A DNA stretch of 37,742 nucleotides. It comes from an uncultured Clostridium sp. Lineage in GTDB: Bacteria; Bacillota; Clostridia; TANB77; CAG-508. Below are positions 25,665 to 32,846 of this stretch, piece after piece. The first letter of the stretch is position 1, and each line of letters begins with the position of its first letter. The translations under genes and the position numbers were made by a program. Where the stretch lies: NCBI GenBank assembly GCA_947573965.1, contig CANPHV010000003.1, positions 1-37,742 of the forward strand, in the 5' to 3' direction. The notes below the pieces were generated by a model that did no database searches, was not told the origin of the DNA, and saw nothing but the letters and a program-made list of their open reading frames with translations.

Positions 25665-26648
25665 ATGCTTTTTTACCATTTCAATTGTTTAAATGATTTT
25701 ATTAAAAGTGATTTAATGACTAGTTTGAAAGCAGAAAAAGAAGATTTAAAACAAACTTTGCACTTATACAATAGCAAAAAAATGAATTTACTATCCATCA
25801 CTACCAATATGCTTAGTATGTCAAATGCCCTAGATAAAAACCAATTAGAAAACTTCTACGAAACCGTTTCTTTGTTAAAAAAATCCTTTGAGCATATAAA
25901 TAATATACAAGAATTAACCACCAAGCTAGATAATGACTTAACTTCTATCATTTCATTATATGACAAAAGTTTAGATTATCATTTTGATGAAATCAAAGCC
26001 AATTTAGTAGAATATAATAAACAAAGAGACGAATTAACACATAAAATTTTAGAATTTGAAACAATGAATACTAGCATCTTAAATGCTACCATCAAATTGT
26101 CGTTAAACCTTTCACACAAAACACATAAAAAAATAGAAAAACAACCAATACAAATTCCAGAAAATGTCAAACCTCAAAAAGATACAGTAAAAGTTGATAT
26201 AGAATTAGAACCTCACGATAACAATGTGCTTATCGTTTCTGAAAAAGAACAAAAAGCCTACCTACCATTTTTTTACGCAACCGTAAAAGAAATCTATCAA
26301 AATCCAGAAAATCACTATGCAACAATGCAAGACGTAGTTGACGAATTGTATGTTGTACCTTTGGAAAACTTTAAAAATTCTAGCCTTGCTAGATTTAGAG
26401 AAGCTTTTCGCTTAATTCGTGAAAAAGAAAAAGCTTCTGTTAGTAAAGCTTTCGACTTAGGATTAGAATTAATGTTCCGTCATGAACTAAATCCTGTTAT
26501 AATAGCTGCTTGTCGAAACTTAGACGAATTAGATATCTATCTATCTTACTTAGAAGACCATCAAGCTTATGAATTTTCATGTTTTGAAATCAAATTCGAA
26601 GTCATGCCACAATTAGTAAAAAAATCCAAAAATACCTTTTCTTTCTAA
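25665..26648 (+). CDS. Unrecognised coiled-coil protein
   Basis: I do not recognise this 327-residue protein. Residues 1-140 are mostly helical with heptad-like spacing (coiled coil, e.g. AEKEDLKQTLHLYN and YNKQRDELTHKILEFE). A polar linker rich in Lys, Pro, Val and Glu follows (about 150-185). The C-terminal 130 residues form a compact, probably helical domain starting at KAYLPFFYATVKEIY and including FRHELNPVIIAACRNLDEL. No signal peptide or membrane helix, so it should be cytoplasmic. It has AAGGAGG, an extended -10 promoter and its own terminator, so it is expressed alone. The sortase gene follows in the same orientation. Confidence 0.8.
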   Translation: MLFYHFNCLNDFIKSDLMTSLKAEKEDLKQTLHLYNSKKMNLLSITTNMLSMSNALDKNQLENFYETVSLLKKSFEHINNIQELTTKLDNDLTSIISLYDKSLDYHFDEIKANLVEYNKQRDELTHKILEFETMNTSILNATIKLSLNLSHKTHKKIEKQPIQIPENVKPQKDTVKVDIELEPHDNNVLIVSEKEQKAYLPFFYATVKEIYQNPENHYATMQDVVDELYVVPLENFKNSSLARFREAFRLIREKEKASVSKAFDLGLELMFRHELNPVIIAACRNLDELDIYLSYLEDHQAYEFSCFEIKFEVMPQLVKKSKNTFSF

Positions 26649-26660
26649 GGTATTTTTTTA
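26628..26660 (+). terminator. Terminator after the coiled-coil gene
   Basis: Stem AAAAATACCTT (26628-26638) with AAGGTATTTTT (26647-26657) and a T-run. The stop codon is in the loop/right arm. It leaves only about 27 bp before the sortase ATG. Confidence 0.8.
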
Positions 26661-26686
26661 TTTAATTTGTACAAACTAAAATTATT

Positions 26687-27361
26687 ATGAATCAAATTTT
26701 AAGTACAAAAAGCGATGTCCACTTTAGGGACTGTCCCAGAAAGGGACAAAAAAGAAAAAATTGGTTTCGCTTTCAATTTTCTGTTTCTATTTTTATTGTG
26801 TTATTTTTAGTATGTGGTGCTGCTTTCTATTTCTATCGTTTGGGGCAAAAAGAAGATTTTTCTGACCGTCTACTTGCTAATTATAATATTTATCGATTGT
26901 ATAGCAATCCTGAGCAATCTGCCACTACTGAACAAATAGATGAAGAAAGACAAGAAAGTAGTAATAATGATCTTTTTGGAATTATTGAAATTCCGAAAAT
27001 TGGCTTATATTATCCTGTGTTTTCTCATTTATCTGAAGAATTACTAAAAGTTTCTCCTTGCAAATTTTATGGTTCTTCTCCTAAGGAAAATGGAAATATT
27101 TGCATTGCTGGCCATAATTATGATAATACCTTATTTTTTAGTAAAATTTCTTCTCTTTCTCCTAATGATACCATTCTTCTATATGATAAAGAAGGAGCAA
27201 AATATCTTTATTTTGTTTATGAAAAGTATGAAGTATCTGCTTCAGATTTATCTCCCGTTTTAAACTATAACCCTAATGAAAAAACGTTAACTTTAGTTAC
27301 CTGTAATAATTTTAACAATAATCGTATTATTCTTAAGGCAAAACAAAAAAAGCTTTTATAA
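26687..27361 (+). CDS. Sortase
   Basis: A transpeptidase that anchors LPXTG proteins to the wall. The 224-residue protein has one N-terminal membrane helix (about 29-50) and a sortase fold with His143 in CIAGHNYDN, Cys206 in LTLVTCNN and Arg213 in NNNRIILKA. The size and single helix suggest a class D- or B-like enzyme; the exact class is unclear. Residues 11-21 are encoded by a GTCCC-type palindromic repeat that occurs again near ychF, the ATG has no ribosome site, and there is no room for a promoter after the preceding terminator. The original 5' end may therefore have been altered. The convergent neighbour encodes an LPKTG protein, its probable substrate. Confidence 0.87.
   Translation: MNQILSTKSDVHFRDCPRKGQKRKNWFRFQFSVSIFIVLFLVCGAAFYFYRLGQKEDFSDRLLANYNIYRLYSNPEQSATTEQIDEERQESSNNDLFGIIEIPKIGLYYPVFSHLSEELLKVSPCKFYGSSPKENGNICIAGHNYDNTLFFSKISSLSPNDTILLYDKEGAKYLYFVYEKYEVSASDLSPVLNYNPNEKTLTLVTCNNFNNNRIILKAKQKKLL
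26716..26748 (+). repeat. GTCCC palindromic repeat, copy A
   Basis: A 33-bp element with a GGGAC-T-GTCCC palindrome (26727-26737) and flanks TGTCCACTTT and AGAAAGGGAC. It matches copy B (29091-29123, opposite strand) at 29 of 33 positions. It lies inside the annotated start of the sortase gene. Confidence 0.8.
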
Positions 27362-27375
27362 AAAGCTTTTTTGTT
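27343..27375. terminator. Bidirectional terminator between sortase and LPKTG genes
   Basis: Inverted repeat CAAAAAAAGCTTTT / AAAAGCTTTTTTG with T-runs on both strands, shared by the two convergent genes. Confidence 0.75.
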
Positions 27376-27754
27376 ATATATTTCTATAATCTTTTATTTT
27401 CTTATAAGCATATACAGCTGATATACCAAATACAACTACTAACATAGCTACTGGGATAGAATCACTAATACCTGTTTTTGGTAAGTTTGTGTTATTGTAA
27501 ATGCTAGAATTATTAGTATTGTTAGATTTGTTGCTATTATTAGTGTTAGTATTACTGTTTTTAGTGTTTGTATTAGCATTGTTAGTATTAGAGTTACTAG
27601 CATTTGAATTTGAATTATTAGAACTTGAGTTATTTAATGTTAACTGTGTAAAGTTACCATCGTTATCTGCTGCTAATACACTAGTATTAAACATCATCAC
27701 CATTGCACTAATAGCTAAAATTGAAAATAGTTTGATTAAATTTGATTTTTTCAT
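27374..27754 (-). CDS. LPXTG-anchored surface protein, Asn/Ser-rich
   Basis: A 126-residue secreted, wall-anchored protein. It has a signal peptide (residues 1-28, ending VLA), about 60 residues made almost only of Asn, Ser and Thr, the sorting signal LPKTG (91-95), a membrane helix (about 100-117) and a basic tail KKIKDYR. It has no recognisable domain between signal peptide and sorting signal, so it may act as a spacer or glycosylated stalk. AAAGGAG precedes the ATG. Being convergent with the sortase gene, it is probably its dedicated substrate. The Asn/Ser/Thr run resembles the tail of the penicillin-binding protein. Confidence 0.9.
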   Translation of the reverse strand: MKKSNLIKLFSILAISAMVMMFNTSVLAADNDGNFTQLTLNNSSSNNSNSNASNSNTNNANTNTKNSNTNTNNSNKSNNTNNSSIYNNTNLPKTGISDSIPVAMLVVVFGISAVYAYKKIKDYRNI

Positions 27755-27811
27755 CTCTGACTCTCCTTTTCTTTTTATACATTTTTTATTAGTATTCTAC
27801 AATTGTCAATA

Positions 27812-27840
27812 ATTATACCATTTTTTTTAATATAATTCAA
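27812..27840 (-). promoter_or_regulatory. Promoter of the LPKTG gene
   Basis: Minus strand TTGAAT (27835-27840), 17-bp spacer ending TGG and TATAAT (27812-27817). The leader to the ATG is about 50 nt. Confidence 0.65.
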
Positions 27841-27973
27841 GTGACTTTTACAAAAAACGTATAAATACTAATTTCTTTCGTTTACAATTATTATTTTATA
27901 CTTAAAAATTTAATAAGTCAATACCTTTTTCCATTTTTTAATTTACATTTGCGTTACAGAAATGTTACATTTT

Positions 27974-29065
27974 TTACACATTAAATTTAAATAAGACAAT
28001 ATCGCCATCTTGCATGATATATTCTTTTCCTTCAGAACGAACTAGTCCCTTTTCTTTAGCAGCTACCATAGAACCTGCCCCCATTAAGTCTGAATAGGAA
28101 ACTACGTCTGCCTTAATAAATCCTCTTTCAATATCAGAATGGATTTTTCCAGCAGCTTGTGGCGCTTTCGTTCCTTTTTTAATTGTCCAAGCTCTTACTT
28201 CTGGTTCTCCTGCTGTTAAGAATGACATTAATCCTAATAAATCGTAACTTTTTTTAATCACTTTATCTAATCCAGACTCTTCTAAGCCAAGCGCTTCTAA
28301 CATTTCTTTTTTGTCTTCTTCTTCTAAACCAGACAATTCTTCTTCAATTTTAACACATAAAGGAATTACTTCTGCTTTTTCTTTTGCTGCATATTCCTTT
28401 ACTTTTTTTACATAGGTATCTTTTTCACTATCTTCTAGTTGCTCTTCTGAAACATTAGCAATATATAGAATTGGTTTCGTTGTTAGCAAAAACATCTCCT
28501 TTACCATTTCTTGTTCTTCTTCACTAAAGTCAATTGCTCTTGCAGAAATTCCATTTTCCAAATTTTCTTTTATTTTTTCTAACAAATTAATTTCTTGTTG
28601 ATATTTTTTATCTGCTTTCAAATTCTTTCTAGCCTTATCTAATCTCTTGTTAACTGTCTCGATATCAGCAAAAATCAATTCCAAATTAATCGTTTCAATA
28701 TCTCGAATTGGGTCAACACTTCCATCTACGTGTACTACGTTAGAGTCTTCAAAGCATCTTACCACTTCGCAAATACTATCAGTTTCACGAATATGTGACA
28801 AGAACTTATTCCCCAATCCTTCACCTTTACTTGCTCCTTTTACTAGTCCTGCAATATCTACAAATTCAATGACTGCGTGAGTCGTTTTTTGTGGACTATA
28901 CATTTTGGTCAATTCTTCTAACCTTTCATCTGGTACCCCAACGACACCAACATTAGGCTCTATTGTACAAAATGGATAGTTAGCACATTCTGCCCCCGCT
29001 TTTGTAATACTATTAAACATTGTACTTTTCCCTACATTTGGTAAACCTACAATTCCTATTTTCAT
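27974..29065 (-). CDS. ychF: Redox-regulated ATPase YchF (Obg-like)
   Basis: A universally conserved P-loop protein of the Obg family that binds ATP rather than GTP and associates with ribosomes. G1 GLPNVGKS is at 7-14, the G3 region is FVDIAGLVKGASKGEGLGN, and the position of the NKxD motif reads NVSEE, the change that gives ATP preference. A coiled-coil insertion and a C-terminal TGS domain (LMSFLTAGEPEVRAWTI to MQDGDIVLFKF) complete it. Length 363 is normal. AAGGAGAT precedes the ATG. Its leader contains repeat copy B. It stands alone, divergent from the small unknown gene. Confidence 0.97.
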   Translation of the reverse strand: MKIGIVGLPNVGKSTMFNSITKAGAECANYPFCTIEPNVGVVGVPDERLEELTKMYSPQKTTHAVIEFVDIAGLVKGASKGEGLGNKFLSHIRETDSICEVVRCFEDSNVVHVDGSVDPIRDIETINLELIFADIETVNKRLDKARKNLKADKKYQQEINLLEKIKENLENGISARAIDFSEEEQEMVKEMFLLTTKPILYIANVSEEQLEDSEKDTYVKKVKEYAAKEKAEVIPLCVKIEEELSGLEEEDKKEMLEALGLEESGLDKVIKKSYDLLGLMSFLTAGEPEVRAWTIKKGTKAPQAAGKIHSDIERGFIKADVVSYSDLMGAGSMVAAKEKGLVRSEGKEYIMQDGDIVLFKFNV

Positions 29066-29090
29066 TTTTATCTATCTCCTTCTTCTTTTT

Positions 29091-29123
29091 TGGGACTTTC
29101 TGGGACAGTCCCAAAAGTGGACA
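29091..29123 (-). repeat. GTCCC palindromic repeat, copy B
   Basis: The same 33-bp element as in the sortase gene, on the opposite strand, with GGGAC-T-GTCCC and a further AGTCCC that can pair with GGGACT. It lies in the ychF leader, just before the ribosome site. Confidence 0.8.
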
Positions 29124-29136
29124 TTTTTTCTTTGTT

Positions 29137-29165
29137 ATTTTATCATTTTACCTTAAATAAGTCAA
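29137..29165 (-). promoter_or_regulatory. Promoter of ychF
   Basis: Minus strand TTGACT (29160-29165), 17-bp spacer ending TGA and TAAAAT (29137-29142). Transcription from about 29130 would carry the repeat in the leader. Confidence 0.65.
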
Positions 29166-29167
29166 AC

Positions 29168-29196
29168 TTGATTTTTATGTAAATTTATGGTATAAT
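29168..29196 (+). promoter_or_regulatory. Promoter of the small unknown gene
   Basis: TTGATT (29168-29173), 17-bp spacer ending TGG and TATAAT (29191-29196). Its -35 is 2 bp from that of ychF on the other strand. Confidence 0.7.
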
Positions 29197-29254
29197 GCAA
29201 GTTAGATACTTGTAACTATAATAACACATCCCTAAATAGGAAAGGAGAAACATC

Positions 29255-29560
29255 ATGAATAAACATTTAAAAGATTATGTTGTACGGCAACTTGACGAAG
29301 AAGTTGCCTTAGTGGATGGAAAACAAGCAAAATTATATATCGTTCTCAAAAAGGGAATGTATATAGGAACAGTAAAAGTCGATCTTCTATCTCGGGGGCA
29401 TGAGTTTAGACTTATCGATTTTCCAGGAGTGGATGACGAATTGATAAGAGAAGACGACGGCTATTACTACGAAACCTCCCTTGCCGTCGAAGCTGTTGCA
29501 CAATATGTGCTAGAACCAATTGAAAGACAGCACAAAGCAACACTCCATCTGTATTATTAA
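29255..29560 (+). CDS. Small unknown protein
   Basis: A 101-residue protein that I do not recognise. It is acidic with no signal peptide or membrane helix, so cytoplasmic. Visible parts: an alternating hydrophobic first half (AKLYIVLKKGMYIGTVKVDLL) and REDDGYYYETSLAVEAVAQYV near the middle, followed by a short aromatic end (LHLYY). AAAGGAG with proper spacing, a strong promoter and a terminator show that it is a real gene. Codon use is somewhat less AT-biased than its neighbours (for example CTC, TCG, GGG), which hints at a different history, although the gene is too short to be sure. Confidence 0.75.
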   Translation: MNKHLKDYVVRQLDEEVALVDGKQAKLYIVLKKGMYIGTVKVDLLSRGHEFRLIDFPGVDDELIREDDGYYYETSLAVEAVAQYVLEPIERQHKATLHLYY

Positions 29561-29565
29561 TTTCT

Positions 29566-29602
29566 AACAGCACATCTCTCTATAATGGAAAGATGTGCTG
29601 TT
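29566..29602. terminator. Terminator between the small gene and thrS
   Basis: Perfect 12-bp stem AACAGCACATCT (29566-29577) / AGATGTGCTGTT (29591-29602) with a 13-nt loop. Lies between convergent genes; T-rich sequence follows on the plus strand. Confidence 0.8.
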
Positions 29603-29607
29603 TATCT

Positions 29608-31536
29608 CTATTTTGTTTTATTCCAAATTTCTTTTACTAGTTTTTCTGCAAATTCATTTGCATCCATTGTTCCAATATCGCCTTCTTCTCTCGAACGAAT
29701 GGCTACGCTATTGGCTTCTACTTCTTTTTCTCCAAGAACTAACATATATGGCACTTTTTCTAATTGTGCTTCTCTGATTTTATATCCAACTTTTTCATTT
29801 CTGTCGTCTAATACGACACGAATTCCTTTGGATACCAATTGTTCTTTTACTTGTTTTGCATATTCATGTTGCTTATCTGTAATTGGTAAGATTTTTACTT
29901 GTGTTGGAGCAAGCCATGCTGGGAAGGCTCCTTTGTATTCTTCGATTAAGAAAGATAAAAATCTATCAAAGGTTCCTAAGATGGCTCTATGGATAACAAC
30001 TGGTCGATGAGCTTGACCGTCTTCTCCAATGTATTCTAATTCAAATCTTTGTGGTAATAAGAAGTCTAGTTGACAAGTTGAAATGGTTACATCATGTCCA
30101 ATGGCTGTTTTGATTTGAACATCTAGTTTTGGTCCATAAAATGCTGCTTCTCCTTCTGCTTCGTAATATTGAATTCCTAATTCTGTTAAGATTTCTCTTA
30201 ATTGACTTTCTGCGTTATCCCACATTTCGTCATCATCAAAGTATTTTTCTTTGTCATTTTTATCTCTTAAAGATAGACGGAAAGTGTAATTGTCAAATCC
30301 AAAGTCTTCATAGACAGACAAGATTAATTTTACTACTTCACCAAATACAGCTTTAATTTGTTCTGGTGTTACGAAAATGTGTGCATCGTTTTGGCACATT
30401 TCACGAACTCTTTCTAACCCACATACACTACCACTTGATTCGTATCTAAAATCATGTGCTAATTCCCCAATTCGAATTGGTAAGTCACGATAAGAATGTA
30501 ACTTATTTTTATAGATTAACATATGGTGTGGGCAGTTCATTGGTCTTAATACTAATTCCTCGTTTTCCATTTTCATGACTGGGAACATATCATCTTTGTA
30601 GTGGTCCCAATGTCCACTTGTTTTGTATAAGTCAACATTAGCAAGTGATGGTGTGTACACGTGTTTATAGTCTAAGGCTGTTTCTTTATCTGCAATATAT
30701 CTTTCTAAAATTCGTCTGATGGTTGCCCCATTTGGTAAATACATTGGAAGTCCAGAGCCTACTAGTTCATGTGTCATAAATAGTTCTTGCTCTTTTCCTA
30801 TTTTTCTGTGGTCTCTTTGTCTGGCTTCTTCTAATAAATCCAAATGTTCTTGTAACATACTTGCTTTTGGGAAAGAAATGGCGTAAATTCTTTGTAGCAT
30901 TTTATTTTTTTCGCTACCTCTCCAATAGGCTCCTGAAGAAGATAAGATTTTTACAGTTTTAACTTTTCCTGTGCTTTCTAAGTGAGGTCCTGCACATAAA
31001 TCTGTAAAATCTCCTTGCTTGTAAAAACTGATTTCTTCTCCTTCTGGTAAATCTTCAATTAATTCTACTTTATAAGGTTCTTCTTTCATTAATTCGATTG
31101 CTTCTTTTCTTGGTAAAGAAAATCTCTCAATGGCAATATCTTCTTTAATAATTTTATTCATTTCTTCTTCAATTTTAGCTTTATCTTCATCCGTAAATGG
31201 TTTTTCTACGTCAAAATCATAGTAAAAACCTTCGTCAATCGCTGGTCCAATTGCAATTTTAGCGTCAGGAAATAATCTCTTTACAGCTTGTGCCATAATA
31301 TGTGAAGTAGTATGCCAATATGCTTTTTTCCCTTCGGCATCTTCATTTTGGAAAGTATGAATTACTAAATTACAATCTTGTTGTAATTCATAGCGTAAAT
31401 CTTTTACTTCTCCATCTACTTCTCCACAAGTAGCATTTCTGGCTAATCCTTCACTAATTTTTTTAGCTACGTCCAAAATTGAACTTCCTTCCTGTATTTC
31501 TAAAATGGCTCCATCTTTTAATGAAACTTTAATCAT
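29608..31536 (-). CDS. thrS: Threonyl-tRNA synthetase
   Basis: Class II aminoacyl-tRNA synthetase charging tRNA-Thr. The 642-residue protein has a TGS domain (about 1-62), a second additional editing domain with HTTSHIMAQAV and the editing Cys motif DLCAGPH, and the catalytic domain with motif 2 (LAHDFRYESSG) and motif 3 (GTFDRFLSFLIEEY), followed by the anticodon-binding domain. The ATG at 31536 has AAGGAGG 6-7 nt upstream; upstream codons lie in the T-box. Length and motifs are normal. Expression should rise when uncharged tRNA-Thr accumulates. Confidence 0.98.
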   Translation of the reverse strand: MIKVSLKDGAILEIQEGSSILDVAKKISEGLARNATCGEVDGEVKDLRYELQQDCNLVIHTFQNEDAEGKKAYWHTTSHIMAQAVKRLFPDAKIAIGPAIDEGFYYDFDVEKPFTDEDKAKIEEEMNKIIKEDIAIERFSLPRKEAIELMKEEPYKVELIEDLPEGEEISFYKQGDFTDLCAGPHLESTGKVKTVKILSSSGAYWRGSEKNKMLQRIYAISFPKASMLQEHLDLLEEARQRDHRKIGKEQELFMTHELVGSGLPMYLPNGATIRRILERYIADKETALDYKHVYTPSLANVDLYKTSGHWDHYKDDMFPVMKMENEELVLRPMNCPHHMLIYKNKLHSYRDLPIRIGELAHDFRYESSGSVCGLERVREMCQNDAHIFVTPEQIKAVFGEVVKLILSVYEDFGFDNYTFRLSLRDKNDKEKYFDDDEMWDNAESQLREILTELGIQYYEAEGEAAFYGPKLDVQIKTAIGHDVTISTCQLDFLLPQRFELEYIGEDGQAHRPVVIHRAILGTFDRFLSFLIEEYKGAFPAWLAPTQVKILPITDKQHEYAKQVKEQLVSKGIRVVLDDRNEKVGYKIREAQLEKVPYMLVLGEKEVEANSVAIRSREEGDIGTMDANEFAEKLVKEIWNKTK

Positions 31537-31570
31537 AAAAATTCCTCCTTTTTTCCAATTGAGAGGTATT

Positions 31571-31806
31571 AAAAAAAGCACTCCCAAACGGATAATAATT
31601 CTATCCATAGGAGTGCAATATTACACGGTTCCATCCTATTTTTCACTTAATTGTAAGAAGATAACGGTTCTTGTCCGCCTAGCTTGTTCACTAGGAACTT
31701 TGAAGAGGTAGTTTTTGGGATATGTTTTCTTAAACTGGCTTACAGCCTATGGCCAATTCTCTCTGTAAGTAACCTTTATCTTACTTTTCTCTTACTCGTT
31801 TTTTAC
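31571..31806 (-). promoter_or_regulatory. T-box riboswitch of thrS
   Basis: The leader carries the T-box sequence AGGATGGAACCGTG (31624-31637 on the minus strand), the stem I AGAGAG motif, and a terminator (stem GCACTCC / GGGAGTGC, 31578-31616, then seven T). The likely specifier codon is ACU (31710-31712), followed by A as in other T-boxes, although the overlapping ACC cannot be excluded. Uncharged tRNA-Thr would pair at the UGGA bulge and prevent termination. Confidence 0.92.
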
Positions 31807-31817
31807 CTAACAATATA

Positions 31818-31846
31818 ATTTTAATGTATTTTTTAAAAAAAGTCAA
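31818..31846 (-). promoter_or_regulatory. Promoter of the thrS T-box
   Basis: Minus strand TTGACT (31841-31846), 17-bp spacer and TAAAAT (31818-31823), ahead of the stem I sequence. Confidence 0.65.
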
Positions 31847-31855
31847 TAGAAATTG

Positions 31856-31884
31856 TTTACTTTTTTGAAATCTTGTTGTATAAT
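31856..31884 (+). promoter_or_regulatory. Promoter of tRNA-Thr
   Basis: TTTACT (31856-31861), 17-bp spacer and TATAAT (31879-31884). The -35 lies about 10 bp from the -35 of the divergent thrS promoter. Confidence 0.6.
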
Positions 31885-31902
31885 AAAAAGTAGCTAAAAG
31901 AT

Positions 31903-31944
31903 GTGTCCCCGATTGCACAAAAATGTGCAAAAGGAAACGTCCCC
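31903..31944. repeat. GTCCCC element in the tRNA-Thr leader
   Basis: GTGTCCCC (31903-31910) and CGTCCCC (31938-31944) flank a 7-bp hairpin TTGCACA / TGTGCAA (31913-31930). It lies between the tRNA promoter and the mature tRNA. It shares the GTCCC theme with copies A and B but not their sequence, and may be a separate repeat family. Confidence 0.55.
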
Positions 31945-31953
31945 ATTGCGCAT

Positions 31954-32029
31954 GCTTCCATAGCTCAGTCGGTAGAGTGCTACCTTGGTAAGGTAGAGGT
32001 CACGGGTTCAATTCCCGTTGGAAGCCCCA
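31954..32029 (+). tRNA. tRNA-Thr (anticodon GGT)
   Basis: A complete cloverleaf of 76 nt including an encoded CCA. The acceptor stem is GCTTCCA / TGGAAGC, the anticodon stem CTACC / GGTAG, the loop TTGGTAA with anticodon GGT (reads ACC and ACU), and the T-stem CGGG / CCCG with loop TTCAATT. The base before CCA (discriminator) is C; the T-box in front of thrS has UGGA, which would match U. The gene has its own promoter and terminator. Confidence 0.95.
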
Positions 32030-32034
32030 TAATT

Positions 32035-32080
32035 ACAAATAAAAGTTGCTAGATTTTAATTTCTAGCAACTTTTATTTGT
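32035..32080. terminator. Strong bidirectional terminator
   Basis: A perfect 19-bp inverted repeat (32035-32053 / 32062-32080) with an 8-nt loop, between tRNA-Thr and the convergent sigH gene. Both sides are flanked by A/T-runs, so it can serve both. Confidence 0.85.
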
Positions 32081-32105
32081 ATCTAATTTTAATATTTACT
32101 TAATT

Positions 32106-32762
32106 TTATATTTCGTCGTTTTCGTTGAACATATTTTTTATCGCTTTTTTACGAATTCTTTGTATAGCATTGTCAACCGATTTTACAGGAGAATCTAACT
32201 TTTGAGCAATGGTTATGTAGCTTTCTCCCTTTACAAATCTGTCCAATACTTGTTTTTCGAATTTGCTTAGTGCTTTATTGACAGCGTTTTCGACTTCTTG
32301 ATAATATTCTTTTTTCATAACGGTTTCTAATGGGTCTTCTACGGTTTTACTATTGAAAGTATCGATTAATTCTACACTATCTTCTTCGTTGTTATCATAA
32401 GCTGCTGTATTTAAAGACAAATAGGAATTAAGTGGCATATGCTTTTGTCGATTTGAACTTTTTATGGCTGTGATTAACTGTCTTTCAATACAAATGTTAG
32501 CAAAAGATTTAAAGGTGTTTTGCTTTTCTTCGTTAAAGTTTTTAATTGCCTTAAATAAGCCTATCATTCCTTCTTGTATGATGTCTTCTTTTTCTGCTCC
32601 TATGATAAAATACTTTCCTACTTTTACATTGACTAGATTTTTGTATTTTTCTAGCAAATAGGATAAAGCCTTTTCGTCTCCTTCTTTGATTAGAGATACT
32701 ATTTGTTCATCTGTATGGTTATTGTATTGATTGGTTGTATAATATACGTTTTCATTTTGCAT
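32106..32762 (-). CDS. sigH: Sporulation sigma factor SigH (Spo0H)
   Basis: A 218-residue sigma-70-family factor. Region 2 includes EDIIQEGMIGLFKAIKNF and SFANICIERQLITAIK; region 4 is a helix-turn-helix (SYITIAQKLDSPVKSVDNAIQRIRKK). This sequence pattern is SigH, which starts sporulation by transcribing spo0A, spoIIA and others. The nearest ribosome site, GGAGGT, is 14 nt from the ATG, and an in-frame stop directly upstream rules out an earlier start. The long spacing may lower translation. Convergent with tRNA-Thr. Confidence 0.95.
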   Translation of the reverse strand: MQNENVYYTTNQYNNHTDEQIVSLIKEGDEKALSYLLEKYKNLVNVKVGKYFIIGAEKEDIIQEGMIGLFKAIKNFNEEKQNTFKSFANICIERQLITAIKSSNRQKHMPLNSYLSLNTAAYDNNEEDSVELIDTFNSKTVEDPLETVMKKEYYQEVENAVNKALSKFEKQVLDRFVKGESYITIAQKLDSPVKSVDNAIQRIRKKAIKNMFNENDEI

Positions 32763-32846
32763 AAGTGTTTTTTAATACCTCCAAATTGTGCTTTTTTACC
32801 ATTATATACGTCATTTTTCGCCTTGTCAAGCAGTTTTTTCAAAAAA

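Noticed and set aside
27501-27812. Plus-strand frame with a Leu-rich repetitive product
   Set aside because: It is the complement of the Asn/Ser repeat in the LPKTG protein gene, which has a signal peptide and sorting signal.
29585-30010. Plus-strand frame of 141 codons antisense to thrS
   Set aside because: It lies fully within the thrS coding region, which is intact with all motifs.
31505-31711. Plus-strand frame across the T-box
   Set aside because: The region is the thrS leader, with T-box sequence and terminator on the other strand.
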